From Bdellovibrionales bacterium RIFCSPHIGHO2_01_FULL_40_29 (GTDB taxonomy: Bacteria > Bdellovibrionota > Bdellovibrionia > Bdellovibrionales > Bdellovibrionaceae): a DNA stretch of 64,000 nt. Within the stretch, counting starts at the first letter, position 1, and each line of letters begins with the position of its first letter. A program made the translations under genes and the position numbers. The notes beneath the pieces were generated by a model that made no database searches, was not told the DNA's origin, and was given only the letters and a program-made list of their open reading frames with translations. Location of the stretch: assembly GCA_001771815.1 (NCBI GenBank), contig MEPU01000004.1, forward strand, positions 744,001 through 808,000, given 5' to 3'. Positions 26,664 through 35,479 of the stretch are shown piece after piece.

Positions 26664-27381
26664 TATTTTTTATCACGTCCGTTAGTTCTTTTGGATTATC
26701 AAAAATTACCCGATGACCTGAATGAATCCTGCTGTATTCCAGCAGGATTTTTTTTGTTTTCAACTCTTCAGCAATTCCAATAAATTTGGGATCTTCTGAT
26801 CCCACAATCCAGGATACTTTATTTTGGTGTTTTAAAATAAACTCATGCATTTCATCTTGAGTCCCCAAGGACCAAAGCTTTAATGATTCGCTCAGCTTAA
26901 TCATGTCAAAATCTTTCTCGTAACGAGCTGGTTCCAAAGATGTTTTCAAAAAAACTGTTTGAGAATTCCATTTTTTTAAAAAGCTCTCCCAAGGTTCGTT
27001 TTTTACCAAATCAGCCCAGACAGCATCGCTTTTTTGTCGATCTTGGCGCAAATCGAAACTGGATAATCCAGGATGGGTTGAAATAAAAATGAAATGATCA
27101 AATAACCACGAATACTTTCTCAGAATATAAAGGCCTAATCGCCCACCAAGCGAGTAGCCAATAAATACTTTCTTGCGAGCCATATCCCCATCGGGTTTAT
27201 ACCTAGCTATTAATTCATCCACGTAAACTTCATAACTCTTAATGGGAGGGGATGTCTTATTAAACATCTCCGGAGTGAACCATTGGGCCTGCAAATGCTT
27301 TTGACATGCAAACCAATCCTGCGATTGTCCCAAAAATCCATGTAACGCAAATATTAAATCTTGTTGCAAGCGGCATCCCAT
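26653..27381 (-). CDS. menH: Alpha/beta-hydrolase, probable SHCHC synthase MenH
   Basis: Probable 2-succinyl-6-hydroxy-2,4-cyclohexadiene-1-carboxylate synthase of menaquinone synthesis. FALHGFLGQSQDW gives the oxyanion region, GYSLGGRLGL the nucleophile elbow with the MenH-typical SLGGR, and SGHRVIFDNP the catalytic His. It overlaps the end of menD by 28 nt, which supports menH over other hydrolases. Start is uncertain: ATG 27381 (used), TTG 27390 or TTG 27369, none with a clear ribosome-binding site. Confidence 0.82.
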   Translation of the reverse strand: MGCRLQQDLIFALHGFLGQSQDWFACQKHLQAQWFTPEMFNKTSPPIKSYEVYVDELIARYKPDGDMARKKVFIGYSLGGRLGLYILRKYSWLFDHFIFISTHPGLSSFDLRQDRQKSDAVWADLVKNEPWESFLKKWNSQTVFLKTSLEPARYEKDFDMIKLSESLKLWSLGTQDEMHEFILKHQNKVSWIVGSEDPKFIGIAEELKTKKILLEYSRIHSGHRVIFDNPKELTDVIKNIIA

Positions 27382-28895
27382 GCAGACCAAAAATGTTTTG
27401 TCTGCTCTGAATCAGGTTGAATTTCTATGATGCTAAAACTTTCAAGCAGACTCAGTCGATCAAAATCAGGGACAGTGGTGATTTTTAAATAATTCCATCC
27501 CCACATTTTTGCTAACATTTCAAATTCGACCCGATGAGAATTGATAAACCGGTCATTATTAAAAACGCGGTTAAAAATTTGACCACCAAAATTATTCATG
27601 ATCACCATATTTTTTTTACCAGAACCAGAAACCATACCTAGCGCGGCTAAATCATAAAGTGCCGTCAAATCACCAATAAAACACCAAGTCGGTTGTAACT
27701 GAGGCAACGCCCAACCCAAATACGTCGAAATTTGACCATCAATTCCATTGGCTCCACGATTTGCTGAAATGAGCTGCTCGCCACCACAGGCTCGAGCAAA
27801 TAAATCCCACTCGCGAATCGGCAAAGAATTTCCCAGATAGAGGGGATCCTTTTCAACTTTCTTGGACAATTCAAAGACCATCGCAGGCTCACTCAATGGA
27901 AATTTTTCAAATAACTCTGCTTTTAAATTTTCAAGTGACGGCAGTGTTTTCAAATTTGATTCTAATATCGGAGGCACCATCACATTTTCTAATTGCAACT
28001 GATACGTCTGTGATAATCTAGACAAGCCCGAAAAAGGCAAATTTGTAAAATTAATAACAGGCACATCTTTAAATTTAAATTCCAAATCTCGCCAGAAACG
28101 CAATGTGGGAATTCCACCAATTCGAATCACCGAATCACAGACATTGGTTTCAATCAACTTTTTCACCACGACATCACTGACATCAATCCGGTACGAATTC
28201 AAATCCGAATGACCGCGCAGCTGACTGAGAGCTTCTAGATACACAGGAGCTTTCAATTTTTTCAAAAATTCAATAACTTCATTTTTTTGCAACGGTGCTA
28301 ATTCAGAAACAATAACCAAGGGTTTTTTCAGTGTGCTTAAGACTGATTTCGGTGCTATTGGATTTGCATGAGAATGCAAAACACTCACTTTAAGGTTGGG
28401 CTTCAAACTTGAGTCATCAATTAATGGTTCATCAAAGCATACATTCAAGTGAATGGGTTTTTGCAAACGAGTTGTGTGCTCAGTTGCTGGCGGTTGCCCA
28501 TCCCAATCGAATGTTTGTTCAACATAGTGAGAGAACATTCCAACATGATTGATACTCTGGGGTGCACCAGAATTCCGATAGGCTTTGGGACGGTCTGCAG
28601 TCACCAGAATCAATGGCAGACCTTGATAAAAAGCCTCCACGGTGGCCGGTAACAGCTCTGCGACGGCTGTTCCAGATGTCGTCATCACGGCCACAGGTTT
28701 TCCTGTTTTTTTAATAAGTCCAAGTGCGAAAAAACTGGCACTGCGCTCTTCAAAGTAATGAATAGTATGAAACTTTTCAGTCTCTAGGTGAATCACCAAT
28801 GGAGCATTTCTGGCTCCAGCACACACGATGATATGTTCCGTTCCAACTTGCTTCAAAAATTCAAATACATTCTGGCACAGATCTTTGTTGGTCAT
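27354..28895 (-). CDS. menD: SEPHCHC synthase MenD
   Basis: TPP-dependent enzyme joining isochorismate and 2-oxoglutarate, the first committed menaquinone step. The N-terminal domain has VCAGARNAPLVIHLE and EERSASFFALGLIKKTGKPV with the TPP-activating Glu, TTSGTAVAELLPATVEA; the C-terminal domain has SANRGANGIDGQISTYLG and CFIGDLTALYDLAAL (GDxT metal site, with NNFGGQIFN later). 513 aa is standard. It overlaps menF by 4 nt and menH by 28 nt, so a tight operon. Confidence 0.95.
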   Translation of the reverse strand: MTNKDLCQNVFEFLKQVGTEHIIVCAGARNAPLVIHLETEKFHTIHYFEERSASFFALGLIKKTGKPVAVMTTSGTAVAELLPATVEAFYQGLPLILVTADRPKAYRNSGAPQSINHVGMFSHYVEQTFDWDGQPPATEHTTRLQKPIHLNVCFDEPLIDDSSLKPNLKVSVLHSHANPIAPKSVLSTLKKPLVIVSELAPLQKNEVIEFLKKLKAPVYLEALSQLRGHSDLNSYRIDVSDVVVKKLIETNVCDSVIRIGGIPTLRFWRDLEFKFKDVPVINFTNLPFSGLSRLSQTYQLQLENVMVPPILESNLKTLPSLENLKAELFEKFPLSEPAMVFELSKKVEKDPLYLGNSLPIREWDLFARACGGEQLISANRGANGIDGQISTYLGWALPQLQPTWCFIGDLTALYDLAALGMVSGSGKKNMVIMNNFGGQIFNRVFNNDRFINSHRVEFEMLAKMWGWNYLKITTVPDFDRLSLLESFSIIEIQPDSEQTKHFWSAWDAACNKI

Positions 28896-30004
28896 TGATT
28901 AAATCCCATCATGCGCTTCACTGAATTTCTTTTATTTTCAAGCTCGGCAAGTTCTGCTTCCAGATCACTTTCAGTAGTGACACCACATCCAGAAAATATT
29001 TTAATGCTGTCCTTAGAAAAATAAAAGTTTCGAATTGCAGCAACGACCTTTAAATTCGAACGATTCAAAAAACCAAACGGTGCCGCAAAGTTATTGCGAT
29101 TTTGCTGCTCTCCGATTCTTTGAAATTCTCGGTAGTGCTTTTCATGACGCGGAAAAATCCCCAACGCCGCCGTCGGCGGAAGTGAGTTTAAAATTTGAAG
29201 TGCTTGCTTCAACTCCACATCTAAAATAGCTATCTGAGTCAGCAAATGAGTTAAATGTTTCAATACTAAAACTTCAGTTGGGTTAACCTGCACAGATTCC
29301 AGATGCATCTTTTTTTCCAAAACGGATAAGATATCATTCACTACAATTTGGTGCTCTTGACGAATTTTTAGATCTTTCAATATAAGAGCTTCATTTCCTA
29401 GGGCAGCCGTTCCAGCCAATGCCATAGTGACTAACTTTTTGTTTACCTGATCCCACTGAGCAACCAGTTCTGGTGTTTGCCCTAGAAATCCGCTTCCATC
29501 AGACCATATCCCATAAGTTGTTCCATAATGATTTTCATTTAAAAGGGACAGTAAGGCTGCCGCCAAATTTTCAAATCCGAAAGACCCATTCGCCTGTTGA
29601 GAGATTATAGGAACAGTTTTGACCAAGTCGCCTGATGAAAATTGTTGAAAGCTCCACTGAAATTGCTCGATAAAATCTGATTGTGTACAGGGATCCCAAT
29701 TCCAATTGGTTTCTTTTGAAATTTCTGATTTCAATAATTCAATAAGTTCACTACGGTTAAGGACCATTTCCTGAATGCCCATAACAGCAGAAGCACTTTT
29801 GTGATCTATAAAATCCCAAAAATTTGGTTGAAATATGACGGTTTTTTCATCTGACAGTTGAGTTTCAACGGCATCTACAGGTGAAAATGGACCCCAGATC
29901 ACTTTAAATTGATCTAATGAGGTTTGCAGGATGGATCCTGCTTGTAAAAAGTTTGTAAAATTGGATTTTTTTATGTTACTTTGCACCTCCACGAAGACTA
30001 GCAA
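28892..30004 (-). CDS. menF: Isochorismate synthase MenF
   Basis: Chorismate-utilising enzyme; its position directly before menD identifies it as the menaquinone isochorismate synthase. Motifs: LAGTA near the middle, LKHLTHLL, LPPTAALGIFPR (Thr/Pro-rich active-site loop), FAAPFGF, and the C-terminal FSGCGVTTESDLEAELAELENK. 370 aa, with a reduced N-terminus. The start is uncertain: the frame opens at TTG 30004 and has no early ATG; GTG codons lie 4 and 6 codons later, next to GGAGGTG. Confidence 0.92.
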   Translation of the reverse strand: MLVFVEVQSNIKKSNFTNFLQAGSILQTSLDQFKVIWGPFSPVDAVETQLSDEKTVIFQPNFWDFIDHKSASAVMGIQEMVLNRSELIELLKSEISKETNWNWDPCTQSDFIEQFQWSFQQFSSGDLVKTVPIISQQANGSFGFENLAAALLSLLNENHYGTTYGIWSDGSGFLGQTPELVAQWDQVNKKLVTMALAGTAALGNEALILKDLKIRQEHQIVVNDILSVLEKKMHLESVQVNPTEVLVLKHLTHLLTQIAILDVELKQALQILNSLPPTAALGIFPRHEKHYREFQRIGEQQNRNNFAAPFGFLNRSNLKVVAAIRNFYFSKDSIKIFSGCGVTTESDLEAELAELENKRNSVKRMMGFNQ

Positions 30005-30028
30005 AAGTATTCGATGAAATAAAGCGTC

Positions 30029-30034
30029 TATAAT
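30029..30034 (+). promoter_or_regulatory. Probable -10 box for aroF-menG
   Basis: A perfect TATAAT, 17 nt upstream of the aroF ATG, in the 47-nt gap between divergent menF and aroF. No good -35 hexamer is visible at the right distance, so it is a candidate only; the transcript leader would be only about 10 nt. Confidence 0.45.
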
Positions 30035-30051
30035 TGAAAGTGTGACTCTAA

Positions 30052-30831
30052 ATGATTGTTCAAGTCGGAAATGTGAAAATTGGTGGACCTCAATTTACAG
30101 TGATCGCTGGCCCCTGTTCGATTGAGTCTGAAGGACAATTTCGCCAAACCTCTGAATCTGTAAAAAAATCTGGCGCGGCTCTGTTGCGCGGTGGAATTTG
30201 GAAAATGCGGACATCGCCAAAATCCTTTCAAGGCCTCGGACAAAGCGCTTTCGATTTTATCAAAAAAGTTAAAAATGAAACTGGCTTAGGCCTTGTTTCC
30301 GAAGTCACTGATATTCGTCAAATCGAAGAAATTTCTCCTTTTGTTGATGCCTTTCAAGTTGGTGCTCGCAATATGCATAACTACTCATTGCTCAAAGAAT
30401 TGGGTCATCAACCAAAACCTGTTCTGCTTAAACGAAATTTTTCAGCTTTTATCGATGAATGGCTTAAAGCAGCAGATTATGTCGCTCAGGGTGGAAATCA
30501 GAACGTTATTCTTTGTGAACGCGGGATTCGTACATTTGAAACAGCCACTCGAAATACCTTAGATCTGAATGCTGTTGTTTATGCTAAAAAGAATTCTCAC
30601 TTTCCTGTTGTTGTCGATCCGTCTCACGCTGTTGGAATCAGCGAGCTTGTTGCACCACTTTGTTTTGCAGCTGCGGCAGCTGGCGCTGATGGATTGATTG
30701 TCGAAGTTCACCCCGAACCTGCGAAAGCACTTTCTGATGGAGATCAAGCCCTCACGCTTGAGGGTTTTGATAAAATGATGAAACAACTTGAAAAAGTTCT
30801 CAATGCCTTTGATCGCACTCTTAAAATGTAG
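30052..30831 (+). CDS. aroF: DAHP synthase, type I-beta (AroF/KdsA-like)
   Basis: Condenses PEP and erythrose-4-phosphate, the first step to chorismate. 259 aa with the compact Bacillus/Thermotoga type fold: AGPCSIES, RGGIWKMRTSPKSFQG, QVGARNM, LLKRNFSAFIDEWL, CERGIRTFE, DPSHAVG and EVHPEPAKALSDG carry the phosphate and metal ligands. No fused chorismate mutase or ACT regulatory domain, so feedback control is not obvious. It is followed after 9 nt by menG. Confidence 0.93.
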   Translation: MIVQVGNVKIGGPQFTVIAGPCSIESEGQFRQTSESVKKSGAALLRGGIWKMRTSPKSFQGLGQSAFDFIKKVKNETGLGLVSEVTDIRQIEEISPFVDAFQVGARNMHNYSLLKELGHQPKPVLLKRNFSAFIDEWLKAADYVAQGGNQNVILCERGIRTFETATRNTLDLNAVVYAKKNSHFPVVVDPSHAVGISELVAPLCFAAAAAGADGLIVEVHPEPAKALSDGDQALTLEGFDKMMKQLEKVLNAFDRTLKM

Positions 30832-30840
30832 GAACTCTCG

Positions 30841-31551
30841 ATGGAAAAACATGCTCCAGATCCAATCATTATTAAATCCATGTTCTCAAAAGTAGCTGCC
30901 AATTATGATAAGGCCAATTCTGTTTTATCCATCGGCATTCACCATCTCTGGAGAAAAAAACTCGTTTATTTAGCTGGAACCAAGCCTGGGCAATCTGTCT
31001 TGGACTGCGCTACCGGAACTGGTGATTTAGCCATCGAGTTTAAAAAAACTGTGGGACCAAACGGAACAGTCATCGGAACAGATTTTTGTTCAGAAATGCT
31101 GGCGCCTGCACCTGCAAAAGCAAAATCACAAAATCTGGATATCCAATTTGAACAAGCCGATGTGACAGCCCTTCAGTACCCAGACAACACATTCGATATT
31201 GTCAGTATCTCTTTCGGTATTCGCAATGTCAGCGATCCTATTAAAGCTCTGCAGGAAATGGCTCGAGTTGCAAAACCAGGCGGAAAAGTCATGGTTCTGG
31301 AATTTGGTCAAATAAGCATTCCTATTTTAAATAAAGCCTACGTCCTATACTCTGAAAAAATTCTTCCGATTCTGGGCGGATGGGTTACCGGACAACGCGA
31401 AGCTTATGATTACTTACAAAAATCATCGGCGGCCTTTCCATGTCGCGAAAATTTTATTTCATTAATGAAAACTTCTGATTGCTTCAGTTCGATGGCATAC
31501 CGATCGGTCAGTTTTGGAATTGCTTATATTTATATTGGTGTCGTGAAATAA
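30841..31551 (+). CDS. menG: Demethylmenaquinone methyltransferase MenG/UbiE
   Basis: SAM-dependent C-methyltransferase for the last menaquinone step. FSKVAANYDKANSVLSIGIHHLWR is the UbiE/MenG N-terminal signature, DCATGTGDLA the SAM-binding loop, SFGIRNVSDPIKALQEM and VLEFGQ the family motifs. Upstream men genes argue for menaquinone as the substrate; one enzyme serves both quinones in some bacteria. It ends 3 nt before the convergent aroC stop. Confidence 0.93.
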   Translation: MEKHAPDPIIIKSMFSKVAANYDKANSVLSIGIHHLWRKKLVYLAGTKPGQSVLDCATGTGDLAIEFKKTVGPNGTVIGTDFCSEMLAPAPAKAKSQNLDIQFEQADVTALQYPDNTFDIVSISFGIRNVSDPIKALQEMARVAKPGGKVMVLEFGQISIPILNKAYVLYSEKILPILGGWVTGQREAYDYLQKSSAAFPCRENFISLMKTSDCFSSMAYRSVSFGIAYIYIGVVK

Positions 31552-31554
31552 AAA

Positions 31555-32586
31555 TTAAAAACGGCTCTCTATTTTATCTAAGCGTGTCCATAATAAATGA
31601 TCCGTCAAAACCAACCAAGCCATCGATTCAACCACAGGAACTGCGCGTGGTATAATGCAAGGATCATGACGCCCTTTTTTTGCAGTATCTTTGATAGAAG
31701 ATGTTGGCTTAAAGGCCACGCGGATAATAATTTCTTCACCCGTCGTGATTCCACCTCGAATTCCACCATATTTTGCAGAATGACTCTCTTTGTGAAACTC
31801 TTGACCAGCAATCTCTGATGCTGAAAAACCCTCGCCAATTTCAATGGCCGTCGCCGCACCAATACTCAACATAGCCTGGGCCAGATCAGCCTTTATTTTA
31901 TGAAAAACAGGCTGTCCCAATCCCGCTGGAACATTTTTAACTCGCAACTCAACCACTCCGCCAAAACTTTCGCCTTCAATTTTTGCTTGTTCTAGCATGG
32001 TGACGATTTCGTTATTTTTTAAAGATGGAAAACGCGTGGGATACGAATCAATATTTTGTTTCCAGACAGTGGCTAACTCTGCCGGTGTTAATTTGTAAGG
32101 TCCAATTTCAGAAGCAAAACCTTTGACTTGAATCTTTGCGCTCAATTGCTGAGCCACCATTTGCGCCACAGAACCAGCAACAACACGGCACAAAGTTTCG
32201 CGACCCGAGGAACGTCCGCCCCCCCGATAATCAACATGATCAAATTTTTCCTTCCACATATCATCAGCATGACCAATACGCGGACTATTTTTGATTTCCT
32301 GATAGTCCGCTGATTTTTGATCGGTATTTTCAACAACAATACAAATAGGTGTCCCCAAAGTTTTGTTCTCAAAAACCCCGCTCATAACGACGGGAATATC
32401 AGCTTCTTGACGTGATGTCGTGACAGAACTCTGTCCAGGTCGTCTGCGATCTAAATTTGCTTTTATCAAATCGAAGTCAAACTTAACTCCTGCGGGACAA
32501 CCATCAATAACCACTCCCAATGCTTTTCCGTGGCTTTCTCCGAAAGTGATGACTTTAAATAATGTTCCAAAAGAATTTGCGCTCAT
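31555..32586 (-). CDS. aroC: Chorismate synthase
   Basis: FMN-dependent lyase turning EPSP into chorismate, the last common step. FGTLFKVITFGESHG, DRRRPGQSSVTTSRQEAD and GGRSSGRET are the three classical signatures, and AVPVVESM closes the C-terminus. Start at 32586 from the SANSFG N-terminus; its ATG overlaps the stop of the aroK-aroD-aroE fusion (ATGA). Fourth gene of the aroB-aroA-aroKDE-aroC operon. Confidence 0.97.
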   Translation of the reverse strand: MSANSFGTLFKVITFGESHGKALGVVIDGCPAGVKFDFDLIKANLDRRRPGQSSVTTSRQEADIPVVMSGVFENKTLGTPICIVVENTDQKSADYQEIKNSPRIGHADDMWKEKFDHVDYRGGGRSSGRETLCRVVAGSVAQMVAQQLSAKIQVKGFASEIGPYKLTPAELATVWKQNIDSYPTRFPSLKNNEIVTMLEQAKIEGESFGGVVELRVKNVPAGLGQPVFHKIKADLAQAMLSIGAATAIEIGEGFSASEIAGQEFHKESHSAKYGGIRGGITTGEEIIIRVAFKPTSSIKDTAKKGRHDPCIIPRAVPVVESMAWLVLTDHLLWTRLDKIESRF

Positions 32587-34295
32587 TTTTGACTCCAATA
32601 CTTTTGCTGACTCATCGCTTGAGCATTAAACATACCTAACCCCGAGATATAGGAACACTTCTTTTTTTGAGCGTACTCTAAACCCATCGAATTTTCTCGA
32701 TAATTTAAATCCACGATAAGCCTTGGATTCCAATTTTCCGGAGGCCACTGAGTCTGCTCCGTCCGCGGAGTCGACCAAATAACGACATCCGGTTGAGTCT
32801 GATTCAACATTGGCGCTCGAGAAGAATAAAAGTGAGCCTGTGGAACTACTGATTTCATCATGGCCAACGTTCCACCACCACCCCAAACAGCAATGGAATC
32901 ATTTGGTTTAATCTCTGCTAAATGAATTAAACTTTTAAAACCCTCTGCATCTGTGTTCTCAGCGAAAATCTGAGGTCCTTCTATTAATAAAGTATTTGCA
33001 GTCTGAAACTGTTGAGACAAATTGGTCGACTGAGTGGATTTGTAAAAAGCATTTTTTTTCAACGGTGACGTCACGGCAACATATTTTAAACCAAGTGCAA
33101 TCAACCAATCAAAAGCTTCGTTAAAATCTGCTTCAGACAATTGAATGGCTGTAAAAAATGTCTTTTTTTCTCGAAAAAATTCACGGTGCTTTTCTGGACT
33201 GCGAGAAAATAAAACCGGATTCCCCACAACTGCTGCAAAAGTGTTGGGCTTACTTGCGGGCAAAAGCAGCCACTGGTAAATAGAAGGCTGATCTGCAATA
33301 TCCGTTTGATTGCGCACAAAATTAATTTTTTGAAAATACTTTGATAGCTGGCGAAACCAAACCCATTTGCCAGTTGCAGAGCGTGGCAAAAAACTTCTCT
33401 GCTGGGGTTGTTGCTGCTGCCACAAATGGCCTTTCAACAGATCCGCAAAGTTTTCCACAACCGGAGACAGCTTAATGTGTGTTTTCGTACCAAGTTTTTC
33501 TATCATCGCTATAGCCACATCTAGTGATTCTTCGTGACATGAAATAACATTTTGTGGGTTTTCCAAAAAATCTGCAGGACGACTCGGTATATGAATATCA
33601 AAATCTGTTCGTACGGATACTGTCGGAACCTCTTCTGTTCGAATCGAAAGCAGCCATTGAAACTGAGGATCTTGATGAATAATCTCTGAAATAAGTCGCA
33701 TTGGAATCAAATCCGATCGCAATTCAATCTGTAAAAATACTTTTTTAATCCGAGACAACTGAGGAATATCATTTGCTGTTAACGTATAAATGCCATCAGA
33801 AATAAAAAAATTATTCTGCAAAATTTGCTGTTCTATCTCATTCGAAGTTTCGACTCCCTCTGGCAAATGATAAATAAAATCAGAATACTGCAAAAATTGT
33901 TTCTGACGAATGCTATATTTTTGCTGGTATTCGGCTTGTGGATCAACGTCTGCATTCAATCGAGGTCGGTTCAAAAAAATGCGCCCATCCTGATCCGTCA
34001 CTCGAGAAACAAATATTTTCTGAATGTCTTTCGGCAACTGACCGATATCAAAACCCGCTCCAAGACTAATCACAAAATTTGGGTGGGCTCGAAAAAGTTT
34101 TTCGACAGTTTCTAATTCCTGTTTACGAAAATAAGCTTCCCCATAGTTTTTAAAAACATCATCAATAGACAGTCCTACAGACTTTTCTACTTCTAAATCC
34201 AAATCGAAATGAAGAACATCCGGGAAATACTCTTGATGTCTTTTTAATAATGTTGATTTTCCAACACCTCGATGTCCAATCAGAACTCGCTTCAT
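32583..34295 (-). CDS. Trifunctional shikimate kinase - DHQ dehydratase-like - shikimate dehydrogenase fusion
   Basis: One 570-aa chain with three shikimate-pathway domains. Residues 1-165: shikimate kinase (P-loop GHRGVGKST 7-15, D31/D33, FRKQE 56-60, SLGAGF, RPRL lid 110-113). Residues about 183-343: type I 3-dehydroquinate dehydratase-like, with E191-x-R193, SIRT 218-221, H254, Schiff-base candidate K275 and a late Q336; at about 160 residues it is shorter than the usual 220-250. Residues 350-570: shikimate dehydrogenase (S364/S366 in GNPVLFSRSP, K413, D449 in ENTD, GGGG 472-475, Q559). Kinase-dehydratase-dehydrogenase is the domain order of the C-terminal half of eukaryotic AROM. ATGA overlaps join it to aroA upstream and aroC downstream. 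Confidence 0.88.
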   Translation of the reverse strand: MKRVLIGHRGVGKSTLLKRHQEYFPDVLHFDLDLEVEKSVGLSIDDVFKNYGEAYFRKQELETVEKLFRAHPNFVISLGAGFDIGQLPKDIQKIFVSRVTDQDGRIFLNRPRLNADVDPQAEYQQKYSIRQKQFLQYSDFIYHLPEGVETSNEIEQQILQNNFFISDGIYTLTANDIPQLSRIKKVFLQIELRSDLIPMRLISEIIHQDPQFQWLLSIRTEEVPTVSVRTDFDIHIPSRPADFLENPQNVISCHEESLDVAIAMIEKLGTKTHIKLSPVVENFADLLKGHLWQQQQPQQRSFLPRSATGKWVWFRQLSKYFQKINFVRNQTDIADQPSIYQWLLLPASKPNTFAAVVGNPVLFSRSPEKHREFFREKKTFFTAIQLSEADFNEAFDWLIALGLKYVAVTSPLKKNAFYKSTQSTNLSQQFQTANTLLIEGPQIFAENTDAEGFKSLIHLAEIKPNDSIAVWGGGGTLAMMKSVVPQAHFYSSRAPMLNQTQPDVVIWSTPRTEQTQWPPENWNPRLIVDLNYRENSMGLEYAQKKKCSYISGLGMFNAQAMSQQKYWSQK

Positions 34296-35479
34296 ATACT
34301 TAATCCCACATCCTGCCAAAAATGAGGATAACTTTTATGAACGACTTCAGGATTCAAAATTGTCAGATTGAATCCAGCTAATTTTAATAAACCAGCCGCC
34401 ATGGCCATGCGGTGATCTTGATCCGGATTAAATAAAACGCTCTGTGTTCGATCTTTTGTCGACGAGCTTCCATAAATAGCCAATCCATCATTTATAATTT
34501 CAGTTTTAAATCCGCAAAGACTTAATAACTCGATCGTCTTAGCCATACGATCGGATTCTTTAGATTTCAAATGTTGAGCCCCATACAAATAGGATCTCCC
34601 TTGACCCAAACCACACAGCACGGCCAGCACTGGAAATAAATCTGGCGTCGCATTCAAATTTTCTTTGCAACTGCTCCATGATTCACACTGTGAAACCGTC
34701 AAAGTGCTCTGCTGAATCAAATAGGGAATTTTCATGCGCTTAAAAATATTTAAAAACTCGCGATCCGGTTGCAAAGAATCATTGGGCCAATTTTGAATCT
34801 CGGCGTGGCCAGCAATGACGGCGGCTGCGGACAAAGAAAATGCCGAACTCATATCCATTTCAGCAATAAAGGGTTGTGCTGATACAGGTTGCTTTGATTT
34901 TTCTATATGAAGCTTTAGATAATTTTCATCTTGGGTTTGTTTGATATTCATTTGCAGACGTTTGACCATTTCAATGGTCATTTCTAGATAATCTTCTGAA
35001 ACAATTGGTTTTTGAATTTGAAGATCTAATGATTCCGGCAAATTCCAGGCATTCAGAATCAATCCAGAGACAAACTGACTCGAGACATTCCCCTGACAAA
35101 AAATTCGAGAGGGAATCTTCCACCCTTCAGAACGCAATTGAACACGCTGAGATTCAAAAATAATATCGACACCCAATTGTTCAAGAATACTTTTCAACTC
35201 CAATTGCGGCCGTTCCAATAATCGCGGACTGGCATTCAGAATCCATGTTCCAGGATAACGCGAAACCAAAAGGGAAAAAAAACGAAATGTTGTTCCGCCC
35301 TCTCCCAAGTGAAATTCTTTTTTACCTTGTTGTAATTGTGCCAGAGCCAGTTGCGTATTTTTAACGTCTTCAGATTCTGATTGGCCAGACACTTGAAGTA
35401 ATGGATTGTAATGCTGAATAATCAAGGCTCGATTCAGCCATGATTTTGAACTTTCAATAAGCCCCTTAAATAAAAACAC
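34292..35479 (-). CDS. aroA: EPSP synthase (3-phosphoshikimate 1-carboxyvinyltransferase)
   Basis: Adds enolpyruvate to shikimate-3-phosphate. SSKSWLNRALI matches the KS-x-x-NRALI substrate site, LGEGGTTFRFF the GNAGTTMR motif (divergent at the first residues), DMSSAFSLSAAAV the middle motif, and LKSKESDRMAKTIELL with DHRMAMAAGLL the C-terminal signatures. 395 aa is slightly short. GTG start that overlaps the aroB stop by 1 nt (TAGTG); its own stop overlaps the next ATG (ATGA). Confidence 0.92.
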   Translation of the reverse strand: MFLFKGLIESSKSWLNRALIIQHYNPLLQVSGQSESEDVKNTQLALAQLQQGKKEFHLGEGGTTFRFFSLLVSRYPGTWILNASPRLLERPQLELKSILEQLGVDIIFESQRVQLRSEGWKIPSRIFCQGNVSSQFVSGLILNAWNLPESLDLQIQKPIVSEDYLEMTIEMVKRLQMNIKQTQDENYLKLHIEKSKQPVSAQPFIAEMDMSSAFSLSAAAVIAGHAEIQNWPNDSLQPDREFLNIFKRMKIPYLIQQSTLTVSQCESWSSCKENLNATPDLFPVLAVLCGLGQGRSYLYGAQHLKSKESDRMAKTIELLSLCGFKTEIINDGLAIYGSSSTKDRTQSVLFNPDQDHRMAMAAGLLKLAGFNLTILNPEVVHKSYPHFWQDVGLSI

